In this document: piece after piece, positions 7,720 through 13,179 of the stretch | Layout: each line of letters opens with the position of its first letter | How positions within the stretch are numbered: the first letter of the stretch is position 1 | Assembly (NCBI GenBank): GCA_034422115.1 | Contig: DAOUJW010000011.1 | Coordinates: 1 to 14,994, forward strand | Origin: DAOUJW01 sp034422115 | GTDB lineage: Bacteria; Chloroflexota; Dehalococcoidia; Lucifugimonadales; UBA2985 | DNA length: 14,994 nucleotides | Reading direction: 5' to 3' | Notes under the pieces: generated by a model | Seen by the model: only the letters and a program-made list of their open reading frames with translations | Told to the model about the DNA's origin: nothing | Database searches by the model: none | Program-made: the position numbers and the translations under genes

Positions 7720-7881
7720 ATGGGCGCAGAAACGGGCAAAGACCTAATCGCCAAAATGGTGCAGGACAAGAAATTCTTAGAGGGCGTGGAGCGCGGCCTT
7801 CGGGATATAGACGAAGGACGCTACTCCACCCTTGAAGAAGTAAAGAGACGGCTCCGCGAACTTGGATGCCATACTGCCTGA
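7720..7881 (+). CDS. small antitoxin-like protein, no partner seen
   Basis: A 53-residue protein from ATG 7720, preceded by AAGGTGAAG; an in-frame ATG at 7693 lacks such a site and overlaps the candidate promoter. Its C-terminal half (GLRDIDEGRYSTLEEVKRRL) resembles the end of RelB/Phd-type antitoxins, the part that wraps the toxin. The N-terminal DNA-binding part is short or missing. No RelE-like toxin follows: the next gene is convergent, 41 bases away. It sits between portal and scaffold genes in an AT-richer stretch, suggesting an insertion. An orphan or decoy antitoxin is the best guess. Confidence 0.55.
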   Translation: MGAETGKDLIAKMVQDKKFLEGVERGLRDIDEGRYSTLEEVKRRLRELGCHTA

Positions 7882-7922
7882 ACTTAAGGGTTCATATACA
7901 GTATCGCCCGACCAACTCTAGG

Positions 7923-8288
7923 TCACCCTAGCCCTACCGCCTCCTGCATCACCTTCTTCGCCAATTGCATCAACACGTCAATCGAAACGGATGCTACCTT
8001 GTGCACGTTCAAGTGCTCTTGCACTTCCCTAAATACGGTTTCATTGCGCAGGGTGTCTACGTACTCGTGGCCATATGGCGTCAACCGCTCTACGTAAACG
8101 AAATAGCGGCCTCCGACCGTACGCGAGTACTTGCCCTTCAATAGGCCCGCATCAATAAGGATCATGCAATGATAATCCAACTCTTCCTCCGAGACGTCCG
8201 ACGGCCAGACGATTTCAGATTCCTTATCAGGCAGGTACTCTTCTACAGTTAGCAAAACCTCTCGCACCAGTTCTGGCTTCAGTTGCAT
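7923..8288 (-). CDS. DUF2513-like winged-helix-type protein
   Basis: A 121-residue protein encoded against the surrounding phage genes. The ATG (8288-8286 on the minus strand) follows GGAGGT with good spacing. The pattern of an N-terminal LKPELVREVLLTVEE helix, then ELDYHCMILIDAGLLKGK (a winged-helix-like pair of helices), then RLTPYGHEYVDTLRNETVF, matches what I recall of the DUF2513 family, found in phages and mobile islands and of unknown function. A DNA-binding regulator is plausible from the fold. Codon use is visibly more AT-rich than in the portal and terminase genes, which suggests separate arrival. It points convergently at the antitoxin-like ORF. Confidence 0.7.
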   Translation of the reverse strand: MQLKPELVREVLLTVEEYLPDKESEIVWPSDVSEEELDYHCMILIDAGLLKGKYSRTVGGRYFVYVERLTPYGHEYVDTLRNETVFREVQEHLNVHKVASVSIDVLMQLAKKVMQEAVGLG

Positions 8289-8367
8289 TCTTTACCTCCG
8301 GGCAAAACTGTACCTAAGGATACTCTTTACAAGTCAGAAACATGATCATCTCGCCTAATGACACCTT

Positions 8368-8406
8368 CACCACCATTCCTGCGTAGGCAGGAATCCAGGA
8401 GTGGTG
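8368..8406. repeat. dispersed hairpin repeat, copy 2, with outer arms
   Basis: ATTCCTGC (8375-8382) and GCAGGAAT (8387-8394) form the same perfect stem as at 3113-3132. Here it is extended by an outer pair, CACCAC (8368-8373) with GTGGTG (8401-8406). It lies upstream of the DUF2513-like gene and before the scaffold-like gene. Confidence 0.7.
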
Positions 8407-8414
8407 GGGCGTGG

Positions 8415-8434
8415 ACTCCCGCCTTCGCGGGAGT
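8415..8434. repeat. short hairpin repeat
   Basis: ACTCCCGC (8415-8422), loop CTTC and GCGGGAGT (8427-8434) make a perfect 8-bp stem immediately after the preceding hairpin. The two may form one compound intergenic element. No T tract follows. Confidence 0.65.
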
Positions 8435-8527
8435 GGTTGGACTTGTTCAGACCATTCCTAAGTGTCCAGACGAATGTACTCTGCAGTTATCTCTCTAAGG
8501 CACGAATGAACCTCCGCCATCCGCCTC

Positions 8528-8557
8528 TTGCACAACCAATGTTAGCACATCTATTCT
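8528..8557 (+). promoter_or_regulatory. promoter candidate for the scaffold-like gene
   Basis: TTGCAC (8528-8533) and TATTCT (8552-8557) are 18 bases apart. The -10 is the same hexamer as in the promoter at 3448-3453. An ATGT-TAGC-ACAT inverted repeat (8539-8550) fills the spacer. The scaffold-like gene begins about 30 bases downstream, so it may be transcribed independently of the portal. Confidence 0.45.
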
Positions 8558-8587
8558 GTGGCCAGTCAACCCTATTCAGGAGTGATC

Positions 8588-9082
8588 ATGGCTGAAGAAA
8601 CTGAACAGATCACAGAGATGGAATCAGGCCCGGACATTGGGGAGGCAACCACTGAGGAAGCGGAGAACGCCGAGTCCCCGCAAGACTCCCAGCTGGACGC
8701 GCTTACCACCGCCCTCTCCGAGCGGGACGCCCGCATAGCGCAGCTTGAGGCCACCCTGAGCGAGGCGCAAAGCGCCGTGCAGAGCCGCGTCGAGGAGATA
8801 GAAGCCGTCAGCGCACGGCTGGTCCAGGCTGTTGAGCTTTACCGCGCTTCCCTGCTGGCGGCGGAGCCGGACCTGCCGGAGGACATAGTGCAAGGCGCCA
8901 CCGTCGAGGCCGTGCAGGAGTCCCTGGAGCGGGCGCGGCAGATGGTGGCGCAGGTGCGCACGCGGCTGGAGGCTCAGGCCTCCCTGGAGCGGACGCCCCC
9001 GGGCGTTCCGGCGCGCTCGGCCCCGGACCTCTCGGCGCTGTCGCCCCAGGAGAAGATACTGATGGGGCTGAGCGGCCGCTAA
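8588..9082 (+). CDS. coiled-coil phage scaffolding-like protein
   Basis: A 164-residue acidic protein starting at ATG 8588 behind CAGGAGTGATC. Residues 1-35 are Glu-rich and disordered. Residues about 36-86 form a strong coiled coil (TTALSERDARIAQLEATLSE), followed by helical segments at 100-132 and a short C-terminal motif, SALSPQEKILMGL. Acidic, helical proteins with a conserved C-terminal tail placed just after the portal are typical scaffolding proteins, which direct capsid assembly and are not kept in the mature head. No capsid gene follows; the next features are a hairpin repeat and convergent host-type genes. Assignment rests on architecture and position. Confidence 0.6.
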   Translation: MAEETEQITEMESGPDIGEATTEEAENAESPQDSQLDALTTALSERDARIAQLEATLSEAQSAVQSRVEEIEAVSARLVQAVELYRASLLAAEPDLPEDIVQGATVEAVQESLERARQMVAQVRTRLEAQASLERTPPGVPARSAPDLSALSPQEKILMGLSGR

Positions 9083-9110
9083 GGGCCGGCTACCAGGAAC
9101 CCCCGACTCC

Positions 9111-9148
9111 ACACCCCTGGATTCCCGTTTTCACGGGAATGACGGTGT
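9111..9148. terminator. hairpin between convergent genes, possible bidirectional terminator
   Basis: ATTCCCGT (9121-9128), loop TTTC and ACGGGAAT (9133-9140) form a perfect stem, and outer ACACC/GGTGT arms extend it to 9111-9148. It lies between the scaffold-like stop and the GYD-protein stop on the other strand, so it could end both transcripts. It lacks a T tract and looks like a dispersed intergenic repeat, so termination is inferred. Confidence 0.5.
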
Positions 9149-9180
9149 AGGTGGATAATGCTTTACCTTCTAGAGGTTGC

Positions 9181-9477
9181 CTACGGGCTGGGCAGGCCCT
9201 CTATCAGCTTGTAGAACTCCGCTTCCGGGAAGGCCTTGAGGGTGGTGATGCGGACGTGCCCCTGGTCGCTGGCGGCCAGGGATGCGGTGGCCATGGCCTC
9301 GTCGCTGGGGGCCTCGATAATGGCAACCACGTCGTACTGGCCCAGGGTGTAGAAGCGCTGTATCTTGATTCCCGCCGCCTCAAGCTGCTTGTTGGTCTCA
9401 TCCCTCAGCCTTGGCAGGTCGCGGACGTTCCTCGCCCCTTCGTCGGTAAAGTTGCCCAGGACAATGTAGTGCGGCAT
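9181..9477 (-). CDS. GYD domain-containing protein
   Basis: A 98-residue cytosolic protein. The start (CAT at 9475-9477) follows GGGAGGATGAT and is better than an in-frame ATG ten codons upstream. The sequence begins MPHYIVLGNFTDEG and carries the namesake motif as GQYDVV (46-51), followed by IIEAPSDEAMATASLAAS and a final beta strand (HVRITTLKAF). This is the GYD family, a small ferredoxin-like alpha/beta fold related to dimeric alpha-beta barrel proteins, with no established reaction. It lies 62 bases downstream of the MFS transporter gene on the same strand, so the two may be cotranscribed. Confidence 0.88.
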   Translation of the reverse strand: MPHYIVLGNFTDEGARNVRDLPRLRDETNKQLEAAGIKIQRFYTLGQYDVVAIIEAPSDEAMATASLAASDQGHVRITTLKAFPEAEFYKLIEGLPSP

Positions 9478-9539
9478 ATCATCCTCCCATCTATCGGATA
9501 GTGGCATTGTACCACTTCCCGGAGGGTTATCCGACTCGA

Positions 9540-10805
9540 TTACGCGGCCGCGCTCCTCGACGCTTTCCTGGGCTTTCGCACCAGCAGTATCAGGAAGGCG
9601 GCCACGAGGCTCAGGACCGACAGCGCAAGAAACGGGCTGGCGTAGCTGCCCGTCACGTCGAACAGGAACCCGGCGAAGACCGGCCCGATGAGGGACAGCG
9701 AGTTGGTGACCACCATAGATACGCCCGTGATGCTGGCAAATCGCCTTCTGCCGAAAAGCTCGCCCCGGTAGGCGGTGAGGGCCGCGCCCCGGCCGCTCCA
9801 GCCCGGGGCGAACAGCAGGCCAAAGAGCACGAACATGAAGACGGTGTTCCCCACGGCAAAGACGAACAGGGCCGCCGTCTGGAAGAGAAGGAACCCGGCT
9901 ATGACGTACCGCTTATCGAATATGTCGGCTATGTAGCCGCTGAAGATGCGGAAGAATATTCCGACGCCTGTGTATATGGTCACCACCAGTCCGGCCATTT
10001 GCAGCGAGACGCCCGCCTGCACCATCCGCTCTATCTGGTGGACGGCCAGCGCCGAGAGGGACATCACCGCTATCCCGTGCACCAGGGACACCAGCCAGAA
10101 GGCCTGGCTGTAGAGGGCCTCTCTGACCGTCATGTCGTCATCGTCGTCTCCGGGCGCGTCCTGGGCGTCCGGGGTCTCCTCGCTGGCGGGAGGTGCTTGA
10201 TCCCCGTCCGGCAGCAGGCCCATGTCCTCCGGGCGGTCTCGCAGCACCATTATGATGGGCGGGATGAGGGCCCAGACAATGAGGGCGCAGATGAAGGCGG
10301 CGGCCCGCCAGCCGTAGTTGTCGACGGCCCAGGTCAGCAGCACAATGAGCAGCCCGCCTACGTTCACGCCCACAGTCGCCACGGCCATTGCCCGCGCCCG
10401 CATTCGATAGAACCAGTTGGTCAGGGATGCCATAATCGCCAGGAAGCCGCCGATGCCGGTGCCCAGGGCAATCACCACAAGGGCGATGTAGAAGGAAGGA
10501 AGGCTGTCCACGCGGCTGAGCAGGACAAACCCCACGCCCAGGATGACCAGGCCAATGGCCACCATCTTGCGGGGGCCAATCCTGTCCACAAGGTAGCCCT
10601 CCACGGGGCCCAGGAAGCCGGACTCGGCCCTGGAGAGGGCAAAGGCCCCGGACAGCAGCGCGCTGCTCCACATGTACTCCCGCTGCAGGGCGGAGAAGAA
10701 CACCCCCAGGCCGTGCAGTCCCGCAATCCCCAGTAGCACCATCACCAGGGAGCCGGCGGAGAGCACCCAGTAGCCGTAGAATATCCTCGGTCTGGTCTTT
10801 GTCAT
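9540..10805 (-). CDS. MFS transporter, OFA/monocarboxylate-type
   Basis: An inner-membrane transporter of 421 residues, with two sets of six hydrophobic segments as expected for the major facilitator superfamily. The N-terminus FYGYWVLSAGSL and GVFFSALQREYMWSSALLSG resemble the oxalate:formate antiporter/monocarboxylate transporter branch. The loop 2-3 signature is GYLVDRIGPRK (70-80). The central cytosolic loop (about 190-227) is acidic with a D5 run at 220-224. Likely substrates are small carboxylates, but nothing fixes which. The start ATG (10803-10805) has no obvious ribosome binding site; a hairpin lies just upstream. The GYD gene follows in the same direction. Confidence 0.88.
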   Translation of the reverse strand: MTKTRPRIFYGYWVLSAGSLVMVLLGIAGLHGLGVFFSALQREYMWSSALLSGAFALSRAESGFLGPVEGYLVDRIGPRKMVAIGLVILGVGFVLLSRVDSLPSFYIALVVIALGTGIGGFLAIMASLTNWFYRMRARAMAVATVGVNVGGLLIVLLTWAVDNYGWRAAAFICALIVWALIPPIIMVLRDRPEDMGLLPDGDQAPPASEETPDAQDAPGDDDDDMTVREALYSQAFWLVSLVHGIAVMSLSALAVHQIERMVQAGVSLQMAGLVVTIYTGVGIFFRIFSGYIADIFDKRYVIAGFLLFQTAALFVFAVGNTVFMFVLFGLLFAPGWSGRGAALTAYRGELFGRRRFASITGVSMVVTNSLSLIGPVFAGFLFDVTGSYASPFLALSVLSLVAAFLILLVRKPRKASRSAAA

Positions 10806-10817
10806 GGCTTCACAATC

Positions 10818-10841
10818 GGAGGCAGTGCCTCAGGCGCCTCC
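10818..10841 (-). promoter_or_regulatory. hairpin just upstream of the MFS start
   Basis: GGAGGC (10818-10823) pairs with GCCTCC (10836-10841). An alternative stem, GAGGCA-G-TGCCTC, lies inside 10819-10831, so two mutually exclusive folds are possible. On the minus strand it ends about 12 bases before the ATG of a gene lacking a Shine-Dalgarno sequence. It may affect translation or be an operator. Confidence 0.3.
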
Positions 10842-10934
10842 ATACCTTATCAAGGATGGGGCAGACTCTAACCTTCCCGCGCAGGGGAGACACTTGCGTA
10901 GCTCCGGTGTCATCTGTTAAAAGGCGCGCCTACT

Positions 10935-11066
10935 GTCATTCTGAACGAAGCCCTTCGGCTACGCTCAGGATAAACTCCGCGTAGTGAAGAATCCAAAGTC
11001 TTTGCCCACAAAGCTAAGATTTTCTTGGATGAAACACCTTGGATTCCTCGCTGCGCTCGGAATGAC
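10935..11066. repeat. MITE-like inverted-repeat element, copy 2
   Basis: It begins GTCATTCTGA like the copy at 3290 and ends CGGAATGAC, with a 7-bp perfect terminal match. The inner GAATCCAA and TTGGATTC arms are retained. This copy is longer by an internal segment containing CCCTTCGGCTACGCTCAGG. It interrupts the region upstream of the MFS gene. Confidence 0.75.
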
Positions 11067-11228
11067 ATAAGAATGGGGTTCTGTTACAAGCCACGCAAAA
11101 GTCCCTGGGTCACGAGTCCCTGAGCGCTGGCGAGTATACTATCAGAGGCCGCCGACACCAGCAAGGGCGAGCGCCGCACAGTAATCCCTGCACGTTCCGG
11201 CCATGCTGGCTCCCATTAGCCCTGCCGC

Positions 11229-12965
11229 CTACTTGTCCACGCGGCAACTGATGATGTCAATGCCGTAGTACTTGCGGTGGTGTACCGATGAGGCAAAGTG
11301 GCGCAGGATTCGGACGGACAGTTGCTGTTCGTCTTCCAGCGCTTGGTCCTGGCCCAGATAAGCTATGCGGTTCTCGATATTCCCCTGTATGGCATCGTCC
11401 GACGCGACCACGATTTCAAGCTCTGCCGATCCGCTGTCAGGGCGAATGGTGGCAACCAAACTGCGCTTCTGCTCTAACGGGGCGTCGCTCTCCTCATTGA
11501 CTAGGCTCAATATGACCTCTTCTCCTACCAGACGCAGCCGGTTCTTCCCCTCCTCTGTCCATTTATGTCCATCGGCAAACTGGCAGAGAAACTCGTCCAT
11601 TGAAGGCACGGAAGACTGGGACAAGTCAATCCGTAGCTTCCTGGCGCGGAAACCTGATATTTCGGTGAATGCCGTCATGGCTATGGCTGCCATACCGCCT
11701 ATCACGATGGTATTGCTCACCAGATGGGTGGTGACCCCTTCGAACAATCCGCTGAGAGCCCCCGCGGACAGGCCCAGTACCATGGAGACCCCCGCAATTG
11801 TGGCCTTTTTCTGGTCAACCTGCCCCGTAAAGACCGTCTTCGCCCCCTCCACAAAGAGCATACCGAAGATGATGACGTACACCGCGATGACCACAGTGCT
11901 GGGGATGGCGACCAGAATGGAGAGCAGCTTGGAAAAGGAGGCGACTAGCAGGGTCAACAGTCCCAGGTATATCCCGGCGCTCCTCGCGGAGACGCCGGTA
12001 AAGCTCATATAGACCGCGGTGGCCGCCCATGGCGCGGCGACAGGCAGCGTTCCCAACAGGCCGGAAACAAGAGTGCCCAGCCCGTAGACGTTCAGGCCGC
12101 CCTGCACAGTGCGAAAGTCAACGGCCCTTTGATCCCGATAGGAAGCGCGGTAGACCACCGACAGGTCTCCCACGGCCTTCATGAAGGCGGTGAGATTCAC
12201 AAACATGAAGACCGGAAGCAACGCCCAGAAATCGGCGCTGAGGGCCAGGTCCAGCCCCTGCCATCCGACTTCAGGCAGGCTCAGCCACGGGGCGCTGGCT
12301 ATTATGTCGGTGTCGTAATAGCCCAGTGGAACGGCTACTATCAGGCCGACGGCGACGGTTACAGGCAAAATCCAGATTCGCCAGACCGGCGCGTCTTGCA
12401 GGGATATTAGGACGCCGGCGGCAAGAGCGACTATTCCCGGCGCCAGGAAAAGGACCACCGATTCCCCTTCCGGTGGACCGACGGCCCTGCTGATGATGAA
12501 AGGCAATGCCGAAACCGCCACCAGCATGACCACCACTCCGCTCACGGTCTGTGTAAATATCCGGCGGAGGGAGGCCAGGCGCAGGGTCAAAACAGACTGG
12601 ACCAGGGTGGAAACCACCACCAGGCTGGCCAGCAGACCAGGCCCGCCGACGTGGAGCGCCAGGGCGCTGACCGCCAGGAAAGGTACGTTGAAGTTGGCGA
12701 CGATGAGCCGGCCAGAACCCAGATGTCGCAGCCGCAGGGTCTGCAGGACCATGCTGGCTCCCGTGACTGCCAGCGCTGTAAACGTCACCCATGACAGGTA
12801 CTCTTCCGACTCGCCGGATGCCCGCACCACCAGCGCCGCCAGCATGACTAGGCTGATGGTGTTTGGTATGAATATCTGTAAAGCCGAGGATATCGCCAGT
12901 AGCGGCGGACACTTCTCATCCGGTTCGTACTGGATTCCGTGTTGCCCCTGGGCTTTTCTGAACAT
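11229..12965 (-). CDS. NCS2 (xanthine/uracil) permease-like protein fused to an ATPase-like C-terminal domain
   Basis: A 578-residue protein. Residues about 24-438 are strongly hydrophobic with 12 or more membrane segments and fit the NCS2 nucleobase transporter family (ISSALQIFIPNTISLVMLAALVVRA near the start; a late block with GLLGTLPVAAPWAA, FTGVSARSAG and AIPSTVVIAVYVIIFGMLFVEG). The family's usual NxG signature is not recognisable there, so the substrate may differ. Residues about 439-578 are soluble: a MDEFLCQFADGHKW helix, RLRLVGEEVILSLVNE in the place of an N-box, alternating strands (SAELEIVVASD), and a final YYGIDIISCRV strand. This resembles a GHKL/RsbW-type ATPase fold with degraded nucleotide-binding boxes. 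A gyrase/kinase-like regulatory tail on a permease is unusual. The start at 12965 has only weak ribosome-site similarity. A SulP transporter is less likely because no STAS domain is seen. Confidence 0.75.
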   Translation of the reverse strand: MFRKAQGQHGIQYEPDEKCPPLLAISSALQIFIPNTISLVMLAALVVRASGESEEYLSWVTFTALAVTGASMVLQTLRLRHLGSGRLIVANFNVPFLAVSALALHVGGPGLLASLVVVSTLVQSVLTLRLASLRRIFTQTVSGVVVMLVAVSALPFIISRAVGPPEGESVVLFLAPGIVALAAGVLISLQDAPVWRIWILPVTVAVGLIVAVPLGYYDTDIIASAPWLSLPEVGWQGLDLALSADFWALLPVFMFVNLTAFMKAVGDLSVVYRASYRDQRAVDFRTVQGGLNVYGLGTLVSGLLGTLPVAAPWAATAVYMSFTGVSARSAGIYLGLLTLLVASFSKLLSILVAIPSTVVIAVYVIIFGMLFVEGAKTVFTGQVDQKKATIAGVSMVLGLSAGALSGLFEGVTTHLVSNTIVIGGMAAIAMTAFTEISGFRARKLRIDLSQSSVPSMDEFLCQFADGHKWTEEGKNRLRLVGEEVILSLVNEESDAPLEQKRSLVATIRPDSGSAELEIVVASDDAIQGNIENRIAYLGQDQALEDEQQLSVRILRHFASSVHHRKYYGIDIISCRVDK

Positions 12966-13047
12966 ATAGGTTAGTTCCCTGGTCGCACCAGCCCGGCGGG
13001 CACTTGCAGACGTTGCCCAACAGAAACGAGATTATGAATACAGACGC

Positions 13048-13053
13048 ATTATA
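13048..13053 (-). promoter_or_regulatory. -10 box for the permease gene
   Basis: On the minus strand this is a consensus TATAAT, about 80 bases before the permease start, in an otherwise AT-rich patch. It forms part of a small palindrome, ATTAT-ACGCG-ATAAT (13048-13062), which could be an operator. No good -35 lies 16-18 bases upstream. Confidence 0.4.
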
Positions 13054-13095
13054 CGCGATAATTCATACGGATACATAGAATGAGACATCGTATCC

Positions 13096-13104
13096 TGATA
13101 TACT
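13096..13104 (+). promoter_or_regulatory. extended -10 promoter for the Cache lipoprotein
   Basis: TGATATACT is a good extended -10 (TGn plus TATACT), about 75 bases before the lipoprotein start. The -35 region is poor, as is common with extended -10 promoters. It is divergent from the permease promoter about 45 bases away. Confidence 0.45.
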
Positions 13105-13179
13105 GGGTCAGTAAATTTCCTTGCCAAAGGCGCTTCGGCCAAATTAGAGCGTGCAGCGCGAACAAAAGGGGGATAAGCT

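Larger units (their letters stand above)
3425..9082 (+). mobile_element. prophage remnant or stand-alone DNA-packaging module
   Basis: The region contains terminase large subunit, portal and scaffold-like genes plus several small phage-type ORFs, all on the + strand. It is bounded by dispersed repeats at both ends (3113-3398 and 9111-9148). Protease, capsid, tail, integrase, repressor and attachment sites are not seen. The order terminase, portal, scaffold is usual for tailed-phage head modules, and the next expected gene, the capsid, is replaced by a hairpin repeat and host-type genes. Its exact borders are inferred. Confidence 0.6.
10806..11228. other. gene-free region upstream of the MFS gene
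   Basis: The 423-base gap holds no convincing gene. It contains the hairpin at 10818-10841, the second copy of the long inverted-repeat element (10935-11066) and, near 11131-11138, AGTATACT, a self-complementary box that could serve as a -10 on either strand without a clear -35. The rest shows nothing recognisable. Confidence 0.6.

Noticed and set aside
8401..8595. A 64-codon plus-strand frame
   Set aside because: It begins within a hairpin repeat, lacks a ribosome binding site, covers the candidate promoter and overlaps the scaffold-like gene in another frame.
9501..10736. A 411-codon open frame on the plus strand
   Set aside because: It is antisense to the MFS transporter and gives a His/Gln/Gly-rich sequence with no domain, while the minus strand encodes clear membrane helices.
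11131..11138. AGTATACT as a promoter for a small RNA or the MFS gene
   Set aside because: The box is self-complementary and lacks a suitable -35 on either strand. It is more than 300 bases from the MFS start, with a repeat element in between.
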